A model generated the notes under the pieces. That model made no database searches. It was not told the DNA's origin and saw only the letters and a list, made by a program, of their open reading frames with translations. Both the position numbers and the translations under genes were made by a program. Of a stretch of 64,000 nucleotides of DNA, positions 49,973 through 58,499 are shown piece by piece (the stretch's first letter is position 1; each line of letters opens with the position of its first letter). The stretch comes from Paenibacillus eucommiae (GTDB lineage: Bacteria > Bacillota > Bacilli > Paenibacillales > NBRC-103111): positions 79,552-143,551 of the forward strand of contig NZ_JAGGLB010000029.1 in the NCBI RefSeq assembly GCF_017874215.1, read 5' to 3'.

Positions 49973-51586
49973 ATGACTAAATACATTTTCGTAACTGGAG
50001 GAGTCGTATCTTCCCTTGGCAAAGGAATTACAGCGGCATCTTTAGGAAGGCTTCTCAAAAATAGGGGTCTTAAGGTAACCATTCAGAAATTCGACCCTTA
50101 CATTAATGTCGATCCGGGAACGATGAGTCCCTATCAACACGGAGAAGTATTCGTTACCGACGACGGAGCCGAAACGGACCTTGATTTAGGCCATTACGAG
50201 CGGTTCATCGATATCAATCTTTCCAAGAGCTCGAATGTGACTACAGGTAAAATATATTCATCGGTCATCACCAAGGAAAGAAGAGGCGAATACTTGGGCG
50301 GTACAGTTCAAGTTATTCCTCATATTACCAATGAGATCAAAGACCGGGTCATTCGTGCGGGGCGTGAAGCACAATCGGACGTAGTCATTACGGAGATTGG
50401 CGGTACCGTGGGTGATATCGAGAGCTTGCCTTTCCTCGAAGCGATACGTCAGATGAAGAATGATATCGGACGGGATAATGTGATGTACATTCATGTTACC
50501 TTGATCCCTTATATAAAAGCAGCCGGTGAGGTCAAGACGAAGCCAACTCAGCACAGCGTGAAGGAACTTCGCAGCCTTGGTATTCAGCCTCATGTCATTG
50601 TTTGCCGGACGGAATATTCCCTGACTGAGGAAATGAAGCGTAAAATTGCACTGTTCTGCGATATTGATGCGGCTGCTGTAATTGAATGCAGGGATGCGGA
50701 AACCCTCTATGAAGTGCCGATGATGCTTCGTGATCAAGGTCTGGATTCGTTTGTGGTGAACCACCTTAAGCTTTCGACGAATGAGCCGGATATGACTGAA
50801 TGGGAAAGCATGGTAAGCAGGGTTAAGCAGCTTAAGCAAACAACAGAGATTGCTATTGTAGGTAAATACGTGGCTCTGCATGATGCTTATTTAAGTATTG
50901 TTGAGGCTCTGGGACATGCCGGTATTGTTAATGATTCGGAAATTAGCATTCGTTGGGTTAATGCAGAGGAAATATACGATCATAACGTTCATGAGCTGCT
51001 GAAAGGTGTACAGGGAATACTGGTGCCTGGCGGCTTCGGTGACAGGGGAATTGAAGGCAAGGTTACAGCCATTCGCTATGCCCGTGAGCAGAAAGTTCCG
51101 TTTTTCGGAATTTGTTTAGGTATGCAGGTAGCTGTTGTGGAGTACGCCCGTTCTGTAGCTATGCTGGAGGAGGCAAACAGCTCAGAAATCAATCCGACTA
51201 CTGCTTATCCGGTCATTGATCTGCTGCCAGAGCAAAAGGATATCGAGAATCTGGGCGGTACGATGCGTTTGGGGCTTTATCCTTGTAAGCTTGTTTCTGA
51301 TTCTTTGGCAGCGCGCTGCTACAATGAAGAACTGGTTTATGAGAGACACCGTCACCGGTACGAATTCAACAACCAATACCGTGACATCATAGAATCTGCA
51401 GGATTGCTTATTTCAGGTACGTCTCCTGATGGCAGACTAGTTGAAATGATTGAGCTTCCTGGACATCCCTGGTTTTTGGCAGTACAGTTCCATCCTGAGT
51501 TCTCCTCGAGACCGAATCGGCCGCAGCCTTTGTTCCGCGAGTTCGTCAGAGCGTCGATGGAGACGAGTAAAGAAACATTATTGTAG
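49973..51586 (+). CDS. pyrG: CTP synthase
   Basis: 537 residues from the ATG at 49973 (MTKYIFVTGGVVSSLGKGITAASLGRLLK); the ATG at 49961 overlaps the AGGAGG site itself. Amidoligase half: LKVTIQKFDPYINVDPGTMSPYQHGEVFVTDDGAETDLDLGHYERF, VQVIPHITNEIKDR. Glutaminase half: GGFGDRGIEGK, FGICLGMQ (catalytic Cys), HRHRYEFN and PGHPWFLAVQFHPEF (His-Glu). Converts UTP and glutamine to CTP. Its leader carries the attenuator described above. Confidence 0.97.
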   Translation: MTKYIFVTGGVVSSLGKGITAASLGRLLKNRGLKVTIQKFDPYINVDPGTMSPYQHGEVFVTDDGAETDLDLGHYERFIDINLSKSSNVTTGKIYSSVITKERRGEYLGGTVQVIPHITNEIKDRVIRAGREAQSDVVITEIGGTVGDIESLPFLEAIRQMKNDIGRDNVMYIHVTLIPYIKAAGEVKTKPTQHSVKELRSLGIQPHVIVCRTEYSLTEEMKRKIALFCDIDAAAVIECRDAETLYEVPMMLRDQGLDSFVVNHLKLSTNEPDMTEWESMVSRVKQLKQTTEIAIVGKYVALHDAYLSIVEALGHAGIVNDSEISIRWVNAEEIYDHNVHELLKGVQGILVPGGFGDRGIEGKVTAIRYAREQKVPFFGICLGMQVAVVEYARSVAMLEEANSSEINPTTAYPVIDLLPEQKDIENLGGTMRLGLYPCKLVSDSLAARCYNEELVYERHRHRYEFNNQYRDIIESAGLLISGTSPDGRLVEMIELPGHPWFLAVQFHPEFSSRPNRPQPLFREFVRASMETSKETLL

Positions 51587-51644
51587 AGCCTGGCAAAAAA
51601 AACAACATTTTTTGTAAATCTCTTCAATTTCTGCTTACCACTCA

Positions 51645-51671
51645 GAAGGAAATCGATCATGGATAGCGAAT
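51645..51671 (+). promoter_or_regulatory. probable sigma-H promoter of spo0F
   Basis: GAAGGAAAT at 51645-51653 fits the sigma-H -35 pattern RWAGGAWWT exactly. After 13 nt comes CGAAT at 51667-51671 (consensus RGAAT, one mismatch at the first base). About 65 nt before the spo0F start. B. subtilis spo0F is transcribed from a sigma-H promoter as cells enter stationary phase. Confidence 0.6.
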
Positions 51672-51735
51672 TTATATCTCTCAGAGAATTCGACAGATCG
51701 TTTTTAATGTGAGCTGGAAGGGAGATTAGGATGAA

Positions 51736-52128
51736 ATGAAAAAGAAAATTTTAATTGTGGATGATCAAAATGGTATTCGAGTCTTGCTTATGGAAGTATT
51801 TGGTAACGAAGGCTATGACACTTACCAGGCTTCCAATGGAAAGCTGGCACTTGAAATCGTAAGAAAATCTTCACCCGATCTAGTTCTTCTGGATATGAAA
51901 ATTCCTGGTATGGACGGATTGGATATATTAAAGCATGTGAAGGCGATTGATTCCAAGATTAAAGTCATTATGATGACTGCGTACGGAGAGCTCGATATGA
52001 TCAAGGAAGCAACCGATCTGGGGGCCATCATGCACTTTACAAAGCCTTTTGACATCGATGAGCTCAGAATAGCCGTTAATATGCAGCTTAATAACGAATC
52101 TAGCAGCGGATTTGCTGTAGGATCCTAA
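51736..52128 (+). CDS. spo0F: sporulation phosphorelay response regulator Spo0F
   Basis: 130 residues, a stand-alone receiver domain without output domain. It begins KKKILIVDDQNGIRVLL (acidic pocket Asp-Asp), D53 in LVLLDMKIPGMDG is the phosphoacceptor, then MMTAYGE (Thr) and FTKPFDIDEL (Lys). Passes phosphoryl groups from sporulation kinases to Spo0B. Neighbours pyrG and fba are those of Bacillus spo0F. Confidence 0.95.
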   Translation: MKKKILIVDDQNGIRVLLMEVFGNEGYDTYQASNGKLALEIVRKSSPDLVLLDMKIPGMDGLDILKHVKAIDSKIKVIMMTAYGELDMIKEATDLGAIMHFTKPFDIDELRIAVNMQLNNESSSGFAVGS

Positions 52129-52144
52129 ATTAGGATCTTTTTTT
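52121..52144 (+). terminator. intrinsic terminator after spo0F
   Basis: Stem GATCCTA with its complement around an AAT loop, overlapping the stop codon, followed by TTTTTTT. Confidence 0.9.
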
Positions 52145-52196
52145 ATGGCCATTTGCCGCAAATGAGGCAGGCTTGGTTATCATTTGAATGGTTATG

Positions 52197-52205
52197 TGAT
52201 ATAAT
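52197..52205 (+). promoter_or_regulatory. extended -10 promoter of fba
   Basis: TGATATAAT, a TG-extended -10 box, with a poor -35 (TTATCA) 17 nt upstream. 62 nt before the start codon. Confidence 0.6.
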
Positions 52206-52267
52206 AGCCCAGTGTGACTTTGAATGGGATATTATTTTACCTATAAAGAAAATTTGGAGGGAAAATC

Positions 52268-53122
52268 ATGCCACTAGTTTCAATGAATGAGTTTTTGCCT
52301 AAAGCAAAAGCCAATAAATTTGCTGTAGGTCAATTTAATATGAACAATTTGGAATTTGCTCAAGCGATAATGGAAGCTGCAATAGAGCTTAAATCCCCAT
52401 TTATTTACGGAGTTAGTGAAGGGGCGCTTAAATATATGGGTATTGAATTTACAGTTGCGATTGCAGAAGCTGCCGCTAAGAAATCCGGCTTGCCGATTGC
52501 CTTGCATCTGGATCACGGAAGTTCATTCGAGGTCGCTATGAAATGTATCCGTGCCGGGTTCAGTTCGGTTATGTTTGACGGCTCCCATCATTCTTATGAA
52601 GACAATATCCGCCTGACCAAAGAAGTAGTGAAGGCCGCTCGGGCTATGGGCGTTTCTGTAGAAGGCGAGCTTGGAACCATCGGTGGTGTTGAAGATGACA
52701 TCAGTGTGGATGAAGAGAATGCCAACTTGGCCAAGCCTGAAGAAGCAATCCGCTTCTATGAGGAAACTGGCGTTGATTGTTTGGCCATAGCTGTAGGTAC
52801 TGCGCATGGCATGTATGCTGGCGAACCTAACATTCATTTTGATATTATCGAACAGGTTACCAAGGCTATTCCAGTTCCAGTCGTGCTGCATGGCGGATCC
52901 GGTGTTCCTGATGAGATGATTTTCAAAGCAATTCAAGCCGGTGTAGCCAAGATCAATGTAAACACTGAGAATCAGGTAGCTTGTACGGAAGCGATCCGTG
53001 AAGCGTTAAATAAAGACAGCAAGGTCTACGATCCTCGCAAATATCTCACCCCAGCCCGCAAAGCCATGGTCGATGTCGTTAAATCCAAAATTCAATTATT
53101 CGGAAGCAGCAATCAAGCTTAA
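52268..53122 (+). CDS. fba: class II fructose-1,6-bisphosphate aldolase
   Basis: 284 residues after GGAGGG. Key blocks: PLVSMNEFLPKAKANKFAVGQFNMNNLEF, LPIALHLDHGSSFEV (zinc His and base), GVSVEGELGTIGGVEDDISV (Glu, zinc ligand), TAHGMYAGEPNIHFD (zinc His), VLHGGSGVPDEMI (zinc His) and KINVNTENQ. Cleaves fructose-1,6-bisphosphate into DHAP and glyceraldehyde-3-phosphate in glycolysis and does the reverse in gluconeogenesis. Confidence 0.97.
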   Translation: MPLVSMNEFLPKAKANKFAVGQFNMNNLEFAQAIMEAAIELKSPFIYGVSEGALKYMGIEFTVAIAEAAAKKSGLPIALHLDHGSSFEVAMKCIRAGFSSVMFDGSHHSYEDNIRLTKEVVKAARAMGVSVEGELGTIGGVEDDISVDEENANLAKPEEAIRFYEETGVDCLAIAVGTAHGMYAGEPNIHFDIIEQVTKAIPVPVVLHGGSGVPDEMIFKAIQAGVAKINVNTENQVACTEAIREALNKDSKVYDPRKYLTPARKAMVDVVKSKIQLFGSSNQA

Positions 53123-53220
53123 TTTTAGTTTCAATAGATTTTATGGGAAATGCATGCTTATTTATGCGTTTCCCTCTTCTGTTTATTAGATTTGTACCTG
53201 ATTTAGGGGGAAACGGATAC

Positions 53221-54486
53221 ATGTTGGAAAAATTAATGATCGCAGGCGGTCGTCCGCTGCGGGGGACGGTGCAAATTAGCGGAGCTAAGAATAGCGCTGT
53301 CGCTCTAATACCTGCAGCTATTCTTGCTGAAACTACGGTGACTTTGGACAATCTGCCCCATCTTAGTGATGTGGCTATATATACAGAAATTTTAACGGAT
53401 CTTGGCGCTTCGATTGAGTGGAGCGGAGACCAGATGGTGATTGATCCCAGCCGTATGAAGTCGATACCTATGCCTAATGGCAAAGTGAAAAAGCTGAGAG
53501 CTTCCTATTATTTAATGGGGGCGCTATTAGGTAGATTTGGAGAGGCGACGATCGGACTTCCGGGTGGCTGTAATTTTGAACCCCGGCCGATTGATTTGCA
53601 TATCAAGGGATTTGAAGCACTGGGTGCAGAAGTCAGCAATGAGAATGGGGCTTTACGGATTCGTGCCAAACAGCGGCTCCGCGGCGCCAAAATATATTTG
53701 GACATGGTCAGTGTTGGTGCTACGATCAATATCATGCTGGCAGCAGCGAGGGCCAAGGGATCTACACTTATTGAAAATGCGGCTAAAGAGCCTGAAATTA
53801 TAGATGTTGCTACATTGCTTAATGCTATGGGTGCCAAAATTATTGGGGCTGGTACAGAGACCATTCGTATAGAAGGGGTTGATTCCCTTCATGGCTGCAG
53901 ACATTCCATTATTCCTGACCGTATTCAGGCAGGTACTTATATGATTGCCGCTGCAGCTACTCGTGGAGATGTGATTGTAGATAATGTGATACCTAAGCAT
54001 ATGGAAGCCGTTACGGCCAAGCTCCAGGAGATGGGCGTACATATCTATGAGATGGATGAATCCATTCGCGTAGTTGGACAACCGGAATATGAGAGTGTGG
54101 ATGTCAAGGCTTTGGTGTACCCGGGCTTCGCAACAGATCTGCAATCGCCAATGGCAAGCTTGTTATGCCAAGCGAGAGGTGTCAGCATATTGACGGATTA
54201 TGTATATAGCAATCGCTTCAAGCATATTCCCGAATTAGTACGTATGGGTGCCAAGATGAAGGTAGAGGGCCGTTCGGCCATTATCGAAGGCTCCTTTCTA
54301 AGCTCTGCCAAAGTGAAAGCTACGGATCTTCGGGCAGGCGCTTCCCTCGTTATCGCTGGTCTTAGTGTTGCCTTTGGAGGCGTTACCGAAGTGACCGGCG
54401 TTGAGTTTATTGATAGAGGCTACGAGAATTTGGTTACGAACCTTTCAGCTTTAGGAGCTGAGGTTTGGCGTGAACGTGAGGAATAA
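53221..54486 (+). CDS. murA: UDP-N-acetylglucosamine 1-carboxyvinyltransferase
   Basis: 421 residues from the ATG at 53221, with AGGGGGAAA upstream; the earlier in-frame ATG at 53143 has no site. The substrate Cys is C117 in GLPGGCNFEPRPIDLHIKGF, and the early GGRPLRGTVQISGAKNSAVALI is the classic start. Adds enolpyruvate to UDP-GlcNAc, the first committed step of peptidoglycan synthesis and the target of fosfomycin. Position next to fba and rho identifies it as the second (murZ-type) copy often found in Firmicutes, but which of murA/murAB it is cannot be settled here. Confidence 0.95.
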   Translation: MLEKLMIAGGRPLRGTVQISGAKNSAVALIPAAILAETTVTLDNLPHLSDVAIYTEILTDLGASIEWSGDQMVIDPSRMKSIPMPNGKVKKLRASYYLMGALLGRFGEATIGLPGGCNFEPRPIDLHIKGFEALGAEVSNENGALRIRAKQRLRGAKIYLDMVSVGATINIMLAAARAKGSTLIENAAKEPEIIDVATLLNAMGAKIIGAGTETIRIEGVDSLHGCRHSIIPDRIQAGTYMIAAAATRGDVIVDNVIPKHMEAVTAKLQEMGVHIYEMDESIRVVGQPEYESVDVKALVYPGFATDLQSPMASLLCQARGVSILTDYVYSNRFKHIPELVRMGAKMKVEGRSAIIEGSFLSSAKVKATDLRAGASLVIAGLSVAFGGVTEVTGVEFIDRGYENLVTNLSALGAEVWREREE

Positions 54487-54564
54487 ACTTGCGCAGATAA
54501 GGTAATGATAGCTACTATATTTCCAAGATCAATGAAAAATTTAATAGTTTGGTGGTAGAAATAA

Positions 54565-55905
54565 ATGAGCATGCAACTTGCTGAGCTTGAAGAACAAAAG
54601 CTTACAGAACTATACAAGCTGGCCAAAAAGCATCAGATTCCTTATTATGGACAGCTAAAGAAACGAGAACTTATTTTTGCTATATTACGAGCCCAGGCCG
54701 CTGAAAGCGGACTAATGTTTATGGAAGGCGTCCTGGAAATTCTCCAAGAGGGCTTTGGCTTCCTGAGGCCTATTAATTACTTGCCGAGTACGGAGGATAT
54801 TTATATTTCTGCATCGCAGATCCGTAAGTTTGACCTTCGCTCTGGTGATTTGGTTTCAGGCAAGTGCCGGCCTCCTAAGGAGAATGAACGTTATTTTGGG
54901 CTGCTTCAGGTAGAAGCTGTGAACGGAGAGAAGCCGGAAACCGCTTCTGAAAGACTCCATTTTCCGGCACTGACACCTCTTTATCCGCAAACCAGAGTGA
55001 TTCTGGAGACATCCCCCACGAAGCTTTCCACCCGCATTATGGATTTGCTTGCTCCTGTTGGTCTAGGGCAGCGTGGTTTGATTGTAGCTCCTCCCAAAGC
55101 CGGAAAAACTCTACTGCTTAAAGAAATAGCAAATAGTATTTCAACCAATTATCCGGAAATTGAATTATTTGTTCTGCTTATTGATGAAAGACCTGAGGAA
55201 GTAACGGATATGCAGCGTTCGGTTAAGGGAGAGGTCGTTGCCTCTACCTTCGATGAGCTGCCTGAGAATCACATTAAAGTAGCGGAGCTTGTGCTGGAAC
55301 GTGCTATGCGGCTTGTTGAGCATAAGAAAGATGTAGTCATACTATTAGATAGCATAACACGTTTGGCCCGAGCCTATAATCTGGTAGTACCACCATCCGG
55401 ACGCACACTTTCCGGTGGTATCGATCCTGCGGCTTTCCATAGACCTAAGCGTTTTTTTGGTGCTGCCCGTAACATTGAAGAGGGTGGCAGCCTGACCATT
55501 CTGGCCTCGGCGCTGGTGGAGACAGGATCTCGTATGGACGATGTCATTTATGAAGAATTTAAAGGTACAGGTAATTTGGAGCTTCATTTGGATCGCAAGC
55601 TGGCTGAACGCAGAACGTTCCCTGCTATTGATATCCGGAGATCCGGAACACGTAGGGAAGAAGCTCTTCTTTCCAAGGGTGATCTTGAGAAAATTTGGGC
55701 GATGCGCAAAGGGATGAATGATTCGTACGAATATACGGAAGCATTTATTAAAAAGCTGGCAGATACCAAGACCAATCAAGAGTTCCTTGACTCCTTGAAT
55801 GTTCCAGCTAATGGAAACGGAAGCGGAAGCGGAAGCAGCAATGTGAGTGGAAGCGGGAACGGAAGTGGAACGAACAAAGGGAAAGTGAAAAATTCCGCAT
55901 CGTAA
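54565..55905 (+). CDS. rho: transcription termination factor Rho
   Basis: 446 residues; start 54565 or 54571, since both ATG lie behind the weak GGTGG. N-terminal RNA-binding part: LKKRELIFAILRAQAAESGLMFMEGVLEILQEGFGFLR, then the OB-type fold (YLPSTEDIYISASQIRKFDLRSGDLVSGK). P-loop is LIVAPPKAGKTLLL; Walker B-like VVILLDSITRLARAYN; Q/R loop SGGIDPAAFHRPKRFFGAARN. The tail (NGNGSGSGSSNVSGSG) is a low-complexity Gly/Ser/Asn extension longer than in B. subtilis. Hexameric RNA helicase that ends transcription. Confidence 0.97.
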   Translation: MSMQLAELEEQKLTELYKLAKKHQIPYYGQLKKRELIFAILRAQAAESGLMFMEGVLEILQEGFGFLRPINYLPSTEDIYISASQIRKFDLRSGDLVSGKCRPPKENERYFGLLQVEAVNGEKPETASERLHFPALTPLYPQTRVILETSPTKLSTRIMDLLAPVGLGQRGLIVAPPKAGKTLLLKEIANSISTNYPEIELFVLLIDERPEEVTDMQRSVKGEVVASTFDELPENHIKVAELVLERAMRLVEHKKDVVILLDSITRLARAYNLVVPPSGRTLSGGIDPAAFHRPKRFFGAARNIEEGGSLTILASALVETGSRMDDVIYEEFKGTGNLELHLDRKLAERRTFPAIDIRRSGTRREEALLSKGDLEKIWAMRKGMNDSYEYTEAFIKKLADTKTNQEFLDSLNVPANGNGSGSGSSNVSGSGNGSGTNKGKVKNSAS

Positions 55906-55922
55906 CAAGAAGGAGTATCGCT

Positions 55923-57191
55923 ATGAATTTGGTTTACGCTGACTCAGCAGGTAATGTATACGATCATCCGGACTACCTTTCACTTGGACGCAATGCCGAG
56001 ATGATTACGGAAATCATGGAAGATGAGCTCATTCCGCTGCCAGAGGGAGCAACACTGGTTAGTCTACCCTTTACAAGGCCTGTTGGGATGGACGTTGCAA
56101 CGGGAGATATGAAGCTGCTCGATGGTGATTATCAGGCTGTCGGTGCTTTGCTGCCGCAAGGCTTTACAAGAATACTGCTGCCTGGATATGTCAAATCGGA
56201 TAAAAGCAAGCTATTGCCACTGTTCGGTTATACCGCCGTCGTATGGAAAGAGAACGGCTTCTACGTGGCTGCCCGTGAAACCGACAACCCTTATTATTGG
56301 AATCCGATTCACTGTGATCCTCTGGAGCTTGAGAATCAGGTCAAGCACATAGTTGCTAAATATCCCGATAACCGTTTATATGAGCATTTGTCTAACTGTG
56401 CTTTGGGTTATGAATGTTTAACAGCTTCCAATACATTCTTGAATCGATGGGAAGGCGCAGTTCCTGTCTCTTATTCATGCAATGCTGGTTGCTTCGGTTG
56501 TATCTCTGAGCAGCCGGAGGACAGCGGCTTTCCAGCCCCGCAGACAAGAATGAATTTTAAACCGAAAACAGAAGAAGTTGTTGAAATCATGCTTGAGCAT
56601 TTGCGGACGCCTGAGAGCATCATCAGCTTCGGTCAAGGCTGTGAAGGTGAACCTTCGACACAAGCCAAAACAATTATTGAAGCTATTAAACAGGTCCGTC
56701 AGCAAACGAAGATGGGTTATATTAATATCAACACGAATGCCGGATTGTCAGATCATATCCGCGGCATTGTGGATGCTGGGCTTGATTTAATGCGGGTTAG
56801 CACGATCAGTGCGCTTGACGACCATTACAACGCCTATTACAGACCAAGGGGTTATACGTTGAAGAATGTAGAGAAGTCCCTGAGGTATGCGGCGGACCAA
56901 GGAGTCATTACCTCGATTAATTACCTGGTTTTCCCTGGAGTGACCGATCGTGAAGAAGAGATTGAAGCTATGGTCGAATTTGTCCGGAGGACGGGGCTAA
57001 AGTTAATTCAAATGCGTAATTTAAATATCGACCCTGAAAGCTATTTGGCCATCATCCCTAAAGCTCAAGGCGAGCTGCTCGGAATGAAGCAAATGATTGA
57101 AATTTTTGAAGCAGAGCTTCCAGATGTCATATTGGGTTCTTATACACATACCCCTGAATTTTTTGGCAATCCAAGCGGGTCGAGAGCTTGA
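55923..57191 (+). CDS. radical SAM protein, unassigned
   Basis: 422 residues after AAGGAG. The [4Fe-4S] cluster motif is visible as SYSCNAGCFGCIS (C-x3-C-x2-C), followed by radical-SAM barrel segments (ESIISFGQGCEGEPST, MGYININTNAGLSDH, LDLMRVSTISALDDHY, GVITSINYLVFPGV). The N-terminal 160 residues hold no known motif; the extra Cys at NCALGYEC may matter. It follows rho closely and precedes rpmE. Function and substrate unknown; synteny suggests a conserved Paenibacillaceae gene. Confidence 0.88.
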   Translation: MNLVYADSAGNVYDHPDYLSLGRNAEMITEIMEDELIPLPEGATLVSLPFTRPVGMDVATGDMKLLDGDYQAVGALLPQGFTRILLPGYVKSDKSKLLPLFGYTAVVWKENGFYVAARETDNPYYWNPIHCDPLELENQVKHIVAKYPDNRLYEHLSNCALGYECLTASNTFLNRWEGAVPVSYSCNAGCFGCISEQPEDSGFPAPQTRMNFKPKTEEVVEIMLEHLRTPESIISFGQGCEGEPSTQAKTIIEAIKQVRQQTKMGYININTNAGLSDHIRGIVDAGLDLMRVSTISALDDHYNAYYRPRGYTLKNVEKSLRYAADQGVITSINYLVFPGVTDREEEIEAMVEFVRRTGLKLIQMRNLNIDPESYLAIIPKAQGELLGMKQMIEIFEAELPDVILGSYTHTPEFFGNPSGSRA

Positions 57192-57298
57192 ATTATTTTG
57201 AAGTTGCTAATATTTATCCTTCTGTGCTATTATACGTTTGTGTGTGAATTTAACTCTGTTTCGCATAATGATTCAGGGCAGAAAGAGGTGAACTGGAT

Positions 57299-57496
57299 AT
57301 GAAAGAGGCTCTTCATCCTACTTATTATGTAACTACAGCGACTTGCGCTTGTGGGAATACATTTGAGACGGGTTCCATAAAGCAAAATCTGCGCGTTGAG
57401 ATTTGCTCGAACTGCCATCCATTCTTTACTGGAAAACAAAAATTCATTGATGCTGGTGGTCGTGTCGACAAATTCAAGAAGAAATACGGTATTTAA
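57299..57496 (+). CDS. rpmE: 50S ribosomal protein L31 (zinc-binding form)
   Basis: 65 residues: MKEALHPTYYVTTATCACGNTFETGS...RVEICSNCHPFFTGKQKFIDAGGRVDKFKKKYGI. Both cysteine pairs of the C+ form are present (CAC and CSNC), so it is expected to bind zinc. Ribosome site GAGGTGA. Follows rho, as in many Firmicutes. Confidence 0.97.
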   Translation: MKEALHPTYYVTTATCACGNTFETGSIKQNLRVEICSNCHPFFTGKQKFIDAGGRVDKFKKKYGI

Positions 57497-57513
57497 TTCT
57501 GTACGCATAAGTT

Positions 57514-57567
57514 CACCTCCCTTGGTCATCCTAAGCTTAAGCTTGGATGCGGTAGGGAGGTGTTTTT
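57514..57567 (+). terminator. terminator hairpin after rpmE that also covers the next ribosome site
   Basis: CACCTCCCT (57514-57522) pairs with AGGGAGGTG (57554-57562), with inner stems CATCC/GGATG and an AAGC/GCTT top. It is followed by TTTTT and then directly by the ATG of the next gene. The GGAGGTG of the right arm is that gene's Shine-Dalgarno, so folding would hide it. Confidence 0.8.
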
Positions 57568-57942
57568 ATGTCGAAACGATTTTTGGGTCTTATAGCGGGG
57601 GTATTGTTACTGAGCGGATTAATGGGCTGCAGCAGCGGCGTGAAACAGAAATCACAAGTCAAGCCCTATCCTGAAGATGGATATATGGGGCTTACGAGCG
57701 TTAACCCTAATTTTCCATTAAATCCGACTTATCATCATTACCAAGACGATGCTAGCTTGATGAAGGCAGTTTTGGCTCAGTTTCCTGAAATTAAACATTC
57801 ACAATTAACAATTAGAGGTCCTATTGTAGACGTTAAGCTGCAATACAAAGATGGTTTAAGCCCCTCACAGATAGAGCAGGTCAAATCAGCTGCATATATG
57901 GCTCTGAAGACAAATATGCCAAGGTATACAATTCATATGTAA
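57568..57942 (+). CDS. small putative lipoprotein
   Basis: 124 residues. A signal peptide with lipobox (MSKRFLGLIAGVLLLSGLMGC) gives a lipid-anchored mature protein. The remaining part (KPYPEDGYMGLTSVNPNFPLNPTYHHYQDDASLMKAVLAQFPEIKHSQLTIRGPIVDVKLQYKDGLSPSQIEQVKSAAYMALKTNMPRYTIHM) has the size and alternating pattern of sporulation-type lipoproteins such as YhcN/YlaJ, but no certain match. Its ribosome site lies in the hairpin noted at 57514. Confidence 0.7.
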   Translation: MSKRFLGLIAGVLLLSGLMGCSSGVKQKSQVKPYPEDGYMGLTSVNPNFPLNPTYHHYQDDASLMKAVLAQFPEIKHSQLTIRGPIVDVKLQYKDGLSPSQIEQVKSAAYMALKTNMPRYTIHM

Positions 57943-58044
57943 CCGACTGACGTCAATGGGATTGGAAGCTGATTGGAAGCTGCTAACGTATTGCTGATAG
58001 CCGGATCATAATTGGGCAAGAATACCATGGATATGAACACCTTG

Positions 58045-58073
58045 TTGCTATTTATCTCTCAATCGGATATACT
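58045..58073 (+). promoter_or_regulatory. sigma-A promoter of the SRP RNA gene
   Basis: TTGCTA at 58045-58050, a 17-nt spacer and TATACT at 58068-58073, placed so that transcription would begin near 58080. The bases 57943-58044 hold no other recognised feature. Confidence 0.7.
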
Positions 58074-58081
58074 TATTTTTG

Positions 58082-58352
58082 CCGTGCTAGATGGGGAGGT
58101 AGCGGTGCCCTGTAGCTCGCAATCCGCTGTAGCGGGGTTGAATCCCTGTTAGAGGTACTGTGATGTAAGGTCTGACTTTTACACGTGGTGTTGAGAGTCG
58201 GGTCCTCCGCAATGGATGCCTGTGAACCCGGTCAGGTCTGGAAGGAAGCAGCCGTAAGCAGGATTTTTCATGTGCCGGGGGGAAGCCTAACTTGAGCTAA
58301 CGATAAAAGTTCGCTTGGATCCCTTTATCAATAACAGGTGCACGGTAACTAA
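58082..58352 (+). ncRNA. scr: signal recognition particle RNA (scRNA, large Bacillus type)
   Basis: Contains the conserved blocks GGTGCCCTGTAGCTCGCAATCCGCT, GGGGTTGAATCCCTGTTAGAGGTACTG, and the Ffh-binding apical region GGTCAGGTCTGGAAGGAAGCAG near 58230-58255 (core GTCAGGTCCGGAAGGAAGCAGC in the family). Its size, about 270 nt, fits the scRNA of Bacillus. Forms the SRP with Ffh for co-translational targeting. Ends are approximate. Located before dnaX, as in B. subtilis. Confidence 0.92.
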
Positions 58353-58363
58353 TGATTTTATGC

Positions 58364-58387
58364 AAACGCCGATTTCGGCGTTTTTTT
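58364..58387 (+). terminator. intrinsic terminator after the SRP RNA
   Basis: Stem AACGCCG / CGGCGTT around a 4-nt loop, followed by TTTTTTTC. Confidence 0.88.
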
Positions 58388-58499
58388 CTTTTTCTCTCTT
58401 GGAAGGAAATCACTGAATGGGAAGAGAATGTGTTATGAACGAATGAATTTGATGCCGCCGCTTACGTCTTCTTGTCCGTCTAAGAAAGGGTGTTGCCGA

